NCBI GenBank assembly: GCA_031993545.1
Contig: DAMAHZ010000008.1
Location: forward strand, 1-64,000
Length of the DNA: 64,000 nt
Source: UBA1535 sp002323775
Lineage (GTDB): Bacteria; Bacillota; Clostridia; Tissierellales; Sedimentibacteraceae
Reading direction: 5' to 3'
Part shown: piece by piece, positions 17,846 through 25,471 of the stretch
How positions within the stretch are numbered: position 1 is the stretch's first letter
Layout of the letters: each line of letters starts with the position of its first letter
The notes under the pieces: generated by a model
The model's input: only the letters and a program-made list of their open reading frames with translations
Told to the model about the DNA's origin: nothing
Database searches by the model: none
Position numbers and translations under genes: made by a program

Positions 17846-19159
17846 CTAATCGACATTCAAATATTCTATAAATTTTTTCATTCTCGCTTCGTAGCCAGAT
17901 TCTTTTGGTTCATAAAATTTTGTTTTTACCCCGTCTGGTAAATATTGTTGTTTTACGTAAAATTTATCGTAATCGTGTGGATATTTATATCCTATTCCAT
18001 GCTTCAATCTATCTGCACCTTTATAGCTTGCATCTTTTAGGTGATTAGGCACTTCATTTGAACACTTTTCTATTGCAGCCAAGGCTTTATCCAATGCCAT
18101 ATATGAGGAATTGCTTTTCGGTGCACAGGCTATATATACAACTGCCTGTGCCAATATTATTCTGCCCTCTGGCATCCCTATAACTTCTATAGCATTAAAA
18201 GCATTTAGTGCTACCTCTAAGGCCCTAGGGTCAGCGTTGCCTACGTCCTCTGAGGCTGCTATAACTATCCTTCTTGCTATAAATTTGGGGTCTTCTCCGC
18301 CCTTAATCATTTTAGCTAGCCAAAATATGGCTGCATCCGGGTCTGAACCCCTCATACTCTTAATAAATGCAGAGATAGTATCATAATGCTCATCACCTTT
18401 TTTATCATATGTGAGCTTTTTACTTTGTATACACTCCTCGGCATCTCTTATGGTAAAATTTATAATATTTTTATCGTCTGCCTCTGTAGTTGTTATGCCA
18501 AGCTCTAATGCACTAAGAGCCTTCCTAACATCTCCGTTTGAGTTATTTATTATATGCTCGAGGCTTCCAGCTTCGATGTTAATACTTAAATTGCCATAGC
18601 CTCTTTCTTTATCAGATATTGCCTTTAATAAAACCTCTTTTATATCATCACCGGTTATCCTTTTAAATTCGAATACAAGTGACCTTGATATAAGAGCAGA
18701 ATTTACTTCAAAGTAAGGATTTTCAGTAGTTGCACCTATTAAAATTATCGTACCGTTTTCTACATAGGGCAAAAGTGCATCCTGCTGAGTTTTGTTAAAT
18801 CTATGAATTTCATCAACAAACAATATAGTTCGCTTGTTATACATTGAAAGACTGTTGATTGCTTCATCAATTTTTTCTTTTATATCCTTTATTCCACTTG
18901 TAACTGCATTAAGGGTTGTAAAATTGTTATCAGTTGTTTTTGCAATTATCTTAGCCAGAGTTGTCTTTCCTGTCCCAGGAGGCCCATAAAAAATCGCTGA
19001 AGTTAGCTTGTCCGCCATAATTGCACGGTTTAAAATTTTTCCCTTTCCAACTATATGAGTTTGTCCAACAAAATAATCAAGACTATCAGGTCTCATTCTT
19101 TCAGCTAGAGGTCCTAGGCTTTTGATAGCTTCAGCATATTGCATCTCGAATATATTCAT
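17846..19159 (-). CDS. rarA: Replication-associated recombination protein A (RarA/MgsA)
   Basis: AAA+ ATPase related to clamp-loader and RuvB proteins; it acts at stalled forks. Walker A is GPPGTGKTTLAK, Walker B is TILFVDEIHRFNK, and the C-terminal tetramerisation region ends with YKYPHDYDKFYVKQQYLP, typical of the family. I choose ATG 19159, which has GAGG 7 bases upstream; the TTG two codons earlier lies too close to it. The start follows the stop of the RseC-like gene almost immediately, so the two are coupled. The product is 437 residues, a normal length. Confidence 0.93.
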   Translation of the reverse strand: MNIFEMQYAEAIKSLGPLAERMRPDSLDYFVGQTHIVGKGKILNRAIMADKLTSAIFYGPPGTGKTTLAKIIAKTTDNNFTTLNAVTSGIKDIKEKIDEAINSLSMYNKRTILFVDEIHRFNKTQQDALLPYVENGTIILIGATTENPYFEVNSALISRSLVFEFKRITGDDIKEVLLKAISDKERGYGNLSINIEAGSLEHIINNSNGDVRKALSALELGITTTEADDKNIINFTIRDAEECIQSKKLTYDKKGDEHYDTISAFIKSMRGSDPDAAIFWLAKMIKGGEDPKFIARRIVIAASEDVGNADPRALEVALNAFNAIEVIGMPEGRIILAQAVVYIACAPKSNSSYMALDKALAAIEKCSNEVPNHLKDASYKGADRLKHGIGYKYPHDYDKFYVKQQYLPDGVKTKFYEPKESGYEARMKKFIEYLNVD

Positions 19160-19161
19160 AC

Positions 19162-19581
19162 TCAATCCTCTAATTTTCGCAAAATCGTATATTTAAAGCT
19201 CTTTCTTGAAGATTCTAGTTTATCATACTTTTTCAAAATAAAAAACGATACAATCAAAGACAAAAGTCCAATCAGTGCTGCGTATATTTGTCCGTTTTCA
19301 TCTTTTATTAAAGAGCTTACTAAAAATATTACAGCTACCATAATAACAAGCGGTAAACCGTATAAAACAAATGAATATTTTACTACACTTACATCTTCAG
19401 AAGAAATCTCAACTTCATCTCCAACCTCTATATTAGGTATAATATCAGCCTTTATGTCCATATCAGGAACATTACAGGCAGAGCTACAGCCTTTGCAGTT
19501 ATCTCCACACATAGACCTTCTTTTTATTGAAACTATGGCAGTATTGCCATTAATTTTCTTTATCCTACCATTTTGAGTCAT
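19162..19581 (-). CDS. RseC/MucC-like (SoxR-reducing system type) membrane protein
   Basis: A 139-residue protein of the RseC/MucC family. The N-terminal beta-rich domain carries four cysteines (CGDNCKGCSSAC), a likely redox or Fe-S site. It is followed by two membrane helices (about residues 71-92 and 98-116) and a basic C-terminus. In Clostridia such genes occur with Rnf or redox modules, and in E. coli rsxC/rseC act in SoxR reduction; the role here is unknown. It directly precedes rarA with a near-overlapping junction. Confidence 0.85.
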   Translation of the reverse strand: MTQNGRIKKINGNTAIVSIKRRSMCGDNCKGCSSACNVPDMDIKADIIPNIEVGDEVEISSEDVSVVKYSFVLYGLPLVIMVAVIFLVSSLIKDENGQIYAALIGLLSLIVSFFILKKYDKLESSRKSFKYTILRKLED

Positions 19582-19613
19582 CTTTAATCACTTCCCTACT
19601 ATTTTATTAACTT

Positions 19614-19973
19614 AGGCTTTTACACTATAGCATCAATTACAAAATCAATATCCTTCTTAAGAAAATTACAAATATTCTCTTGCGTTAATTTTTCTTATAT
19701 GACAGTAGATTGCCATCCTTTTTTATACTGTAAATATTATTTCAGATATTTTCAGCCTTGATTGTCAATCTTATCAAGTGAGGAATGTAATTGCCTGCTT
19801 AAATTAGTTATATCATAAATATCAAAATCAATCAATACCATATTACATATGAAACTTCTGGTAATAGCCTAAGAAGTATAGCTATCAACTCCGCCAAGTC
19901 CTACAATCAAACCTTTAGATTTATTTATATTTTCAACTGCATCATCGCCATATATCAATCTTAATCGTTATTT
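19614..19973 (-). pseudogene. Decayed tRNA threonylcarbamoyladenosine dehydratase (TcdA/ThiF-like)
   Basis: No intact frame remains, but minus-strand fragments in three frames line up with the E1-like TcdA/CsdL family in the right order. RLRLIYGDDAVENINKSKG is followed by LIVGLGGVDSYTS (the nucleotide-binding Gly motif), then a stop. After a frame change comes VLIDFDIYDITNLSRQLHSS (family LIDFD..ITNLNRQ). After another comes FLKKDIDFVIDAIV (family DFVIDAID). The rest of the family's C-terminus is missing. This is a gene remnant, not a sequencing slip, because several stops and frame changes are spread along it. It borders the RiPP island. Confidence 0.75.
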
Positions 19974-20174
19974 TTCATATTTCAAAGCAATCAACTGTAT
20001 ATATAATATAAAAATCTGCTTTTGAGAATCTTTATTAATTATACAATAAAATTTGATATATAACAATAGAAAAGTCCTGCAACAATTTTTATTTATAATT
20101 ATGAGTTTTGATGGTATAATTTCAACTTAAAATCAAATTATAAATTTCTGTATTTTGGACCATAGCTCATATCA

Positions 20175-20225
20175 ATGGACAAGTTGTCATATTTTTTTCA
20201 TTTTTTAATATGATAACTTGTCCGT
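20175..20225 (+). promoter_or_regulatory. Operator copy 0, upstream of the pheromone-like gene
   Basis: Left arm 20175-20193 (ATGGACAAGTTGTCATATT) and right arm 20207-20225 are complementary with two mismatches. The arms match the four repeats at 24640, 24996, 25344 and 25703, but the total is 51 rather than 50 bases. On the plus strand, 24 nt after TTGTCC of the right arm lies TGA-TAAATT, a weak -10 candidate. The gene start follows 75 bases after the repeat. Confidence 0.8.
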
Positions 20226-20299
20226 TGTATTTTAAAGAAATCAGTGATAAATTATATGTATTAAAAATAACAAAAAATTATTTGAAAGGAATTTAAAAT

Positions 20300-20470
20300 A
20301 TGAAAAATTTAAAAAAATTAATAGTTTTTATATTGACACTTAGTCTTTTGTTATCATCACTTACAATGTCCATTTATGCTTATGAAATTAACTATGGAGA
20401 TAATGGAAATTCAAAAAATGACATTAGTCCCTGTAGTGATATGCCTGATAAACATAGTAATAATAGTTAA
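20300..20470 (+). CDS. Secreted 56-residue peptide, candidate pheromone precursor
   Basis: The ORF MKNLKKLIVFILTLSLLLSS... has a lysine-rich start, a 16-residue hydrophobic core and a plausible signal peptidase site after SIYA (residue 27). That leaves about 29 residues, hydrophilic, with one Cys in SPCSDMPDKHSNNS at the C-terminus. AAAGGA lies 9 bases before the ATG. It converges on and overlaps by 4 bases the large HTH-TPR regulator gene, and it carries the same operator as the RiPP genes. In RRNPP systems a small secreted peptide gene beside the regulator encodes the signal, processed from the C-terminal end. That makes this a pheromone candidate and suggests positive feedback. I recognise no named peptide family. 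Confidence 0.75.
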   Translation: MKNLKKLIVFILTLSLLLSSLTMSIYAYEINYGDNGNSKNDISPCSDMPDKHSNNS

Positions 20471-22458
20471 ATATTAACTAGTTTATTTTTCAAAAATTTT
20501 TCTATAAGTTTATCATCTATGAATTGACTAATTGATAATGCTTGTTCAAGTTTATCCTTATATAAATAGATTTCATGAGGCTGCATTTCTTTTTTGTCAG
20601 CCTCAAATCTTTTTTTTAAATTGAAAGCTTCATTATATATCAATCTTCCTATAAACTTACTTCTCCTGCACTTTAAAGACTCATAAATTGTTTTTTCTGC
20701 TATTTCATCTGATTTATCATAATTTCCCACATCACCCTGTAGACTTGCATATAATGTCATTACTAATTCATATGTTATGATATAAGTACTTATATCAAGA
20801 TTAAAATTATTGTAATAATTTTCACACCAAGCCAACCATTTCATAGCATCTTCATTTTTACCTTCTTTCTTATAAACCAAAGCTATGTTATAGATAAGCA
20901 AAATTTCTCTTTTAGTAAAATATTTTTTAGTATTAGAAAATATATCATCTTCAGTTAGAGTAAGTTCTAATGATTCAGTAAATTTATTTATAGTTTCTTT
21001 ATTATTTATCTTATTCAAATTATACAATATCACAGTCTCATATAATCCCAAATATTGTTTATTTAATTTACTTGATAAATCAATATTATTTTTAAATTCT
21101 TCCAAAGTTTTATATGCTTCTTCATATTTGTCTAAATCTATTAAACGAGATAATTTCTTCTCCAATTCATATGCTTCATAATTACTACAATCAAAAACAT
21201 ATGCTTGAGATTCTCCTAATATACCTAAGGCTATAAAAATATTATTTATTGTATGAGAATATGAATTTATACCATCACTCTCTATTCTTTCTAAGGTTTT
21301 CATACTAACTTTTGCTCTAACAGCTAAATCCTCTATAGACATACCAAACATTTTTCTTCTTATCTTTATTATTTCTCCTACAGAATATATTTCTCTGTTA
21401 TGATTTAGAGGATACCAATGATATGGTTCTTCGATAAGATTATATTTTTTAAAAAACATGCTAAATAATTTTTTTTCTTTTTCATTTCTTACTTTTAGAT
21501 TTATATATGAGTTCATACATCTTATGTCATCTTCAGTTTTTCCTTCTTTATTTTCATATGAGTTTATTATATTATTTAATGCTATAGCTTTATTTTCTAT
21601 AATCTCCTCAACAAAATATAACTTTGAGCTTCTTTGTAAATGAAGTATTGATTTATTGCAATTTTTTAATAAAAGTATATCTTCATTATTAGAAATCTGT
21701 TTTTTGGCAAGTAAACAAGCAATCTTCGAATATAATTTTGCTTTAATTATGCCATCAAACTTAATTTCTTTATTATCAATATTATTATCTTGAATATAAT
21801 TTAATATTTCATTATATCTTTTTTGTACAGATTCACAATTATACGCCTTCTCTTTGTAGCTTAAACATTCTATCATAAAAAACAACTCGTTATAGCTTAA
21901 TAAAAGACCTCTTAATGATATGTTTTCAAAATTATGAACAGTTATTTCAACTGCATCTTTTAGTTTAAAGTAGATTTTTTCAAAATCTTCATTTTGTAGC
22001 TGCATTATTCTTGCTTCCATCAACAATACAAATCTTTCGTGAAGCTTGTCAATATTTTTGGTAGCATCCCTAAATTCCTGTATTTTTACCTTTGCTTTTT
22101 GAATATCTTTTGCCTCTATTAAATATATGATTTCATAGCACATATTAAATGTTTTATATTCTTTCTTTGACAAATAATTTTCAAAATCACCCTCATTTAT
22201 ACCAAGCCTTTGTAAAAATAAATCTAACATCAGCTTGCTTATATATTTCCCCTTATTAATAAATTCTGAAAAATAACTTTCAGTACAAATTCCATAGCAT
22301 AGTTTTTTTGCTGTGATATTTCTACTATTGCATATTCCCTTTATAAGCTGTCTTATATTCAGTAATTTATCAGTGTCCTTGTTGTCATTGTTATTATGTA
22401 CTATGCCTATGTTTTTTTCAACATTTTTAGTATTAACAGTTTTTGCCACAAAGCTCAC
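20467..22458 (-). CDS. RRNPP-like transcriptional regulator with duplicated HTH-TPR halves
   Basis: A 663-residue regulator of duplicated design. A degenerate HTH (about residues 34-97) leads a helical TPR-like half (about 100-345). A clear XRE-type HTH (about 358-420, MSIEDLAVRAKVSMKTLERIE) leads a second TPR-like half (about 425-650). Peptide-binding TPR domains fused to XRE HTHs define the RRNPP quorum sensors (PlcR, Rgg, PrgX, NprR), but those have one HTH per chain and are 280-430 residues. Two HTHs in one chain could read the two arms of the long inverted repeat. The start may be GTG 22458, or GTG 22449, which has better spacing from AAGGGG. It has no copy of the operator; TTGACA at 22556-22561 may be its -35. 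Confidence 0.85.
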   Translation of the reverse strand: MSFVAKTVNTKNVEKNIGIVHNNNDNKDTDKLLNIRQLIKGICNSRNITAKKLCYGICTESYFSEFINKGKYISKLMLDLFLQRLGINEGDFENYLSKKEYKTFNMCYEIIYLIEAKDIQKAKVKIQEFRDATKNIDKLHERFVLLMEARIMQLQNEDFEKIYFKLKDAVEITVHNFENISLRGLLLSYNELFFMIECLSYKEKAYNCESVQKRYNEILNYIQDNNIDNKEIKFDGIIKAKLYSKIACLLAKKQISNNEDILLLKNCNKSILHLQRSSKLYFVEEIIENKAIALNNIINSYENKEGKTEDDIRCMNSYINLKVRNEKEKKLFSMFFKKYNLIEEPYHWYPLNHNREIYSVGEIIKIRRKMFGMSIEDLAVRAKVSMKTLERIESDGINSYSHTINNIFIALGILGESQAYVFDCSNYEAYELEKKLSRLIDLDKYEEAYKTLEEFKNNIDLSSKLNKQYLGLYETVILYNLNKINNKETINKFTESLELTLTEDDIFSNTKKYFTKREILLIYNIALVYKKEGKNEDAMKWLAWCENYYNNFNLDISTYIITYELVMTLYASLQGDVGNYDKSDEIAEKTIYESLKCRRSKFIGRLIYNEAFNLKKRFEADKKEMQPHEIYLYKDKLEQALSISQFIDDKLIEKFLKNKLVNI

Positions 22459-22566
22459 TTCCCCTTTATAAATTTTTATTATCCTTATTTTAACAAATTT
22501 AGACTATTCATGCAAACAAAAATGATGTGTAACTTATTCTATATTTTACTAATTTTGTCAAATAAA

Positions 22567-22598
22567 AAACTTATAAATATTAACATTTATAAGTTTTT
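22567..22598 (-). terminator. Terminator after the ABC exporter gene
   Basis: ACTTATAAAT/ATTTATAAGT stem with a 5-6 nt loop, followed on the minus strand by TTTTTTATTT. It lies 25 bases past the exporter stop and just upstream of the regulator promoter. A-rich flanks make it usable in both directions. Confidence 0.75.
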
Positions 22599-22622
22599 CT
22601 ACAATTCTATTTTATTATTTTT

Positions 22623-24263
22623 TTACATAGTACCATAATACTGAACTGCGTTTAAATCTATTGTATAATCAACCATGTCACTCGTTACTTGATCATGGGA
22701 TATTATAATAATAATTCTTTCATTTTTTAACTCTTGTATATATTTGTAAAACTCAGCTTTACTATCCTTATCCATAGCGGAGGTTGGTTCATCAAATATT
22801 AGTAAAGACGGATTTTTGATTAACTCTCTAATTATTGATAATTTTTGTTTTTCACCACCAGATATATTAGTTGAATTTTCATTTATAATTTGATTAAATT
22901 TGTCCTCCTCAGAATTAAGAAATTTTTCCAGACCAATTAATTTTATATATTTGTTTAATACCTCAATATCATAATCATTAGAAAGTGTTACATTGTTTAT
23001 TATTGTATCTTCAATCAATATAGGATTTTGCTCTACAATTCCAATTAGATTTTTTCTTATTTTATTCATGTCCAATAATTTTATATCTTTATTATCATAA
23101 CATATATTCCCCTCATACTTATCCTCATATAAGCCTATCAATAAGCTTATAAGCGTACTCTTACCTGCTCCGTTGTCACCTTTAATCCAATAAATATTTC
23201 CTTTTTCAAATTTATAACTTAAATCATTGATTATAAGCTTTTCATCGTATTTAAAATTTATATTATCTAGTCTAATACTATTAATCTCACTTAAATTATC
23301 GCCATTGCTAACAACACTAGGTCTATCTAACAACTCTTTTATTCTATTGTACGAAGCTAAATTCGTTTGGTAGCTTTCACCAAAAGAAGCAAAAAACATT
23401 AATGAATTCATTGTTTTATCAAGATAACTGGATAATATATAAAAAGTTCCTATTGTCATATTGCCTTTTATAATATTAATTCCTCCAATAATAAATAATA
23501 CAAGTTTTGTTGTGATTGATAACAGCATCATAAATGAACTATATAAATTTGTCAGTTTTTGAGCATTCATAAGTTTTCTGTATACCATTAAGAAAGCCTT
23601 ATTTAATGCTGAAAAAAACACATCTTCAATTGAATGTGACTTTATAAATTTAGCATGAGAGATTTGATTATTTACATTGGCAAAATATCTTGATTGCTGT
23701 TCTCTAAGTTGAATAGATGCTTTGTATATTGGTTTTTTAAAAATTTTATAAAGTAAAACATAAAGCACTGCTATAATTATAATAAATATTGAAATTTTAT
23801 AATCTGTTTTCACAATGAAAACAAGCGAAATTGATAATCCTACCAAATTTAGTATTATACTTGCTATTATACTAAGGCAGAAATGAATTATATCTTTTGA
23901 ATCGTTTTTTATTCTTTGACTTAAATATGAGCTATTCTCATTTTCTAAGTCTAATAAAGATACCGTATGAAGATGCTTTAAAATATCAGTACATAGTAAA
24001 AATCCACTTTTTGCTTCTATATTAACTCTGATATAAGTCGAAAGATATGAGAATAAAACATTAGATAAATTTACAATTAAATAAATAGTAACATAATTTA
24101 TTAGAAAATTAATATTTTTTACATAAACAATATTGTCTATAAATTTTCCAGATATTATAGGCATAATTATAATAAACATCCCAATTACTATATTCATAAA
24201 AATATACGAATAAAACTTAAAATTATATTGTTTTATAAACTTCATACTAAATTTAAACATCAT
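22623..24263 (-). CDS. ABC exporter (fused membrane and ATPase domains) of the RiPP island
   Basis: A 546-residue half-transporter. Six predicted helices lie within residues about 15-295, and the ATPase has Walker A GDNGAGKST (362-370), signature ISGGEKQKL (468-476) and Walker B LLIFDEPTSAMD (487-498). There is no N-terminal C39 peptidase domain, so leader removal must be done elsewhere. It probably exports the mature RiPP (or gives immunity) or the pheromone. The second ATG (24260) is better spaced from GAGGTGG than the first. It lies downstream of the precursor array on the same strand but behind a very strong terminator and without an operator copy, so read-through or an own promoter must serve it. 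Confidence 0.9.
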   Translation of the reverse strand: MMFKFSMKFIKQYNFKFYSYIFMNIVIGMFIIIMPIISGKFIDNIVYVKNINFLINYVTIYLIVNLSNVLFSYLSTYIRVNIEAKSGFLLCTDILKHLHTVSLLDLENENSSYLSQRIKNDSKDIIHFCLSIIASIILNLVGLSISLVFIVKTDYKISIFIIIIAVLYVLLYKIFKKPIYKASIQLREQQSRYFANVNNQISHAKFIKSHSIEDVFFSALNKAFLMVYRKLMNAQKLTNLYSSFMMLLSITTKLVLFIIGGINIIKGNMTIGTFYILSSYLDKTMNSLMFFASFGESYQTNLASYNRIKELLDRPSVVSNGDNLSEINSIRLDNINFKYDEKLIINDLSYKFEKGNIYWIKGDNGAGKSTLISLLIGLYEDKYEGNICYDNKDIKLLDMNKIRKNLIGIVEQNPILIEDTIINNVTLSNDYDIEVLNKYIKLIGLEKFLNSEEDKFNQIINENSTNISGGEKQKLSIIRELIKNPSLLIFDEPTSAMDKDSKAEFYKYIQELKNERIIIIISHDQVTSDMVDYTIDLNAVQYYGTM

Positions 24264-24365
24264 TCCACCTCATAATGATTTTTATATAAAAAATTTTATT
24301 TTTTATTAGTAAATATTTATTTAATTTACACTCTATCTCTCACTGCTATAGCAATATCTTCTTAT

Positions 24366-24416
24366 AATTGAAAACAAAAATTTCGCTTTAATAAAGCGAA
24401 ATTTTTGTTTTCAATT
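24366..24416. terminator. Terminator after precursor gene 1
   Basis: Nearly perfect 25-bp stem around TTTCGCTTTA/TAAAGCGAAA, flanked by AAAACAAAAA and TTTTTGTTTT, 7 bases past the stop of precursor 1. It is symmetrical and so works in both directions. It separates the precursor array from the exporter gene. Confidence 0.85.
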
Positions 24417-24422
24417 TAAAAA

Positions 24423-24578
24423 TTACACCTCACAAACAGGACCATTCATACTTCTATCAGGTTCTCTTGGCGGCTTTGGACCACCGCATGAAGCGATAAT
24501 ACAATGTTCTACCATTTGAATACCAACTATGGCGTCATCTTCTTCCGGTGCCCATATGCTGTTTAATAAGTTTTTCAT
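24423..24578 (-). CDS. RiPP precursor peptide 1 (51 residues)
   Basis: Starts at ATG after AATAGGAGGTAAAACC. The leader MKNLLNSIWAPEEDDAIV is shared with the three paralogues, then comes a variable stretch, then SCGGPKPPREPDRSMNGPVC and EV. Cysteines are at 26, 31 and 49. The C-terminal half is identical to precursor 3, and 55 bases of DNA (24431-24485) are identical to 25135-25189. It is the most divergent in the middle, where HCIIAS replaces the INIS motif of the others. A private operator and promoter lie upstream and a private terminator downstream. No named RiPP class is recognised. Confidence 0.85.
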   Translation of the reverse strand: MKNLLNSIWAPEEDDAIVGIQMVEHCIIASCGGPKPPREPDRSMNGPVCEV

Positions 24579-24639
24579 GGTTTTACCTCCTATTGTAATT
24601 TGATATCTATTATCATACTATAACTTTAAACAAAATAAT

Positions 24640-24689
24640 ATGGACAAGTTTTCATATTTAAAAAAATAAAAATATGAAAACTTGTCCAT
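24640..24689 (-). promoter_or_regulatory. Operator copy 1, upstream of precursor 1
   Basis: Perfect 20-bp inverted repeat (arms 24640-24659 and 24670-24689, half site ATGGACAAGTTTTCATATTT) with a 10-nt A/T spacer. On the minus strand TTGTCC of the arm is followed after exactly 24 nt by TATGAT, the presumed -10; there is no good -35. This is the best-conserved copy. Confidence 0.88.
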
Positions 24690-24715
24690 CAATACAATGC
24701 TTATAATTTTGATAT

Positions 24716-24759
24716 AACAAACAAAAATTCGCTTAATTAAAAGCGAATTTTTGTTTGTT
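24716..24759. terminator. Terminator after precursor gene 2
   Basis: 19-bp perfect stem (AACAAACAAAAATTCGCTT and its complement) with a 6-nt loop AATTAA, 10 bases after the stop of precursor 2, with T-rich ends. Confidence 0.85.
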
Positions 24760-24768
24760 ATTTAAAAA

Positions 24769-24933
24769 TTACATTTTACAAACACGACCGCCAATAGTAT
24801 AATCAGGTGGTTCTGGTGGTTTAGGACCTCCACATGAAATATTGATGCTTACTGGTGGTGGATCAACGCTTGGGATAACAATTATAGTGTCAGTGTCCTC
24901 TGGTGCCCATATACTGTCTAATAAATTTTTCAT
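24769..24933 (-). CDS. RiPP precursor peptide 2 (54 residues)
   Basis: Starts after ATAGGAGGTAAAAGCT. Leader MKNLLDSIWAPEDTDTIIV; a Pro-rich variable stretch (PSVDPPPV); then SINISCGGPKPPEPPDYTIG and a C-terminal Cys in GRVCKM. Cysteines are at 34 and 52, 18 residues apart as in precursors 1 and 3. The C-terminal cassette (YxIGGxxCK) resembles precursor 4, not its immediate neighbours, so the four genes alternate in type. Confidence 0.85.
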   Translation of the reverse strand: MKNLLDSIWAPEDTDTIIVIPSVDPPPVSINISCGGPKPPEPPDYTIGGRVCKM

Positions 24934-24995
24934 AGCTTTTACCTCCTATTATAATTTGATATCTATTATCATACTATAACTTTAAGTAAAATAAT

Positions 24996-25045
24996 ATGGA
25001 CAGGTTTTCATATTTTAAAAAATAAAAATATGAAAACTTGTCCAT
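24996..25045 (-). promoter_or_regulatory. Operator copy 2, upstream of precursor 2
   Basis: Arms 24996-25015 and 25026-25045 with one mismatch (CAGG for CAAG on the left). The 10-nt spacer and the 24-nt distance from CTGTCC to TATGAT on the minus strand are as in copy 1. Confidence 0.87.
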
Positions 25046-25074
25046 TAATACGATGCTTATAATTTTGACATAAT

Positions 25075-25113
25075 AAACAAAAATTCGCTTAATCAAAAGC
25101 GAATTTTTTGTTT
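25075..25113. terminator. Terminator after precursor gene 3
   Basis: AAACAAAAATTCGCTT pairs with AAGCGAATTTTTTGTTT (one bulged T) around the loop AATCAA, 14 bases beyond the stop of precursor 3. Confidence 0.83.
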
Positions 25114-25126
25114 ACAATTTTAAAAA

Positions 25127-25282
25127 TTATACTTCACAAACAGGACCATTCATACTTCTATCAGGTTCTCTTGGCGGCTTTGGACCACCACATGAAATAT
25201 TAATAGTTTCACCACCACTAAACGGAGTAATTATAACGTCAGTGTCCTCAGCTTCCCATATACTGTCTAACAAACTTCTCAT
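25127..25282 (-). CDS. RiPP precursor peptide 3 (51 residues)
   Basis: Starts at ATG after ATAGGAGGTGAAAAATT. Leader MRSLLDSIWEAEDTDVIIT, a short variable stretch (PFSGGE), then TINISCGGPKPPREPDRSMN and the ending GPVCEV, identical to precursor 1. Cysteines are at 31 and 49. The conserved LLDSIW motif is the likely recognition element for the maturases. The CGGPKPP to C-terminal Cys region is the likely modified core. Cleavage and cross-link positions cannot be read from sequence. Confidence 0.85.
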   Translation of the reverse strand: MRSLLDSIWEAEDTDVIITPFSGGETINISCGGPKPPREPDRSMNGPVCEV

Positions 25283-25343
25283 AATTTTTCACCTCCTATA
25301 CAATTTATATATATTATCATACTATAACTTAAGGCAAAATAAT

Positions 25344-25393
25344 ATGGACAAGTTTTCATATTTTAAAAAATAAAAATATGAGAACTTGTCCAT
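25344..25393 (-). promoter_or_regulatory. Operator copy 3, upstream of precursor 3
   Basis: Arms 25344-25363 and 25374-25393 with one mismatch (GAGAAC for GAAAAC on the right), a 10-nt spacer, and TTGTCC-N24-TATGAT on the minus strand. Confidence 0.87.
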
Positions 25394-25420
25394 CATCATG
25401 AAGCTTATAATTTGATATAA

Positions 25421-25460
25421 CAAACAGAAATTCGCTTAATTAAAAGCGAATTTTTGTTTG
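25421..25460. terminator. Terminator after precursor gene 4
   Basis: CAAACAGAAATTCGCTT pairs with AAGCGAATTTTTGTTTG (one mismatch) around AATTAA, 12 bases past the stop of precursor 4. Confidence 0.83.
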
Positions 25461-25471
25461 TAAGATAAAAA

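Noticed and set aside
20300..20470. The small secreted peptide as an AgrD-type signal or a fifth RiPP precursor
   Set aside because: There is no AgrB or AgrC nearby, and it has a Sec-type signal peptide and none of the LLDSIW or CGGPKPP motifs of the precursors.
22623..24263. The ABC protein as a C39 peptidase-containing bacteriocin exporter
   Set aside because: The N-terminus goes straight into membrane helices; no C39 Cys-His motif is present.
24640..24689. The long inverted repeats read as Rho-independent terminators
   Set aside because: They lie upstream of start codons at a fixed 24-nt distance to a -10 element, have a separate terminator family next to them, and lack proper T-tails after G/C-rich stems.
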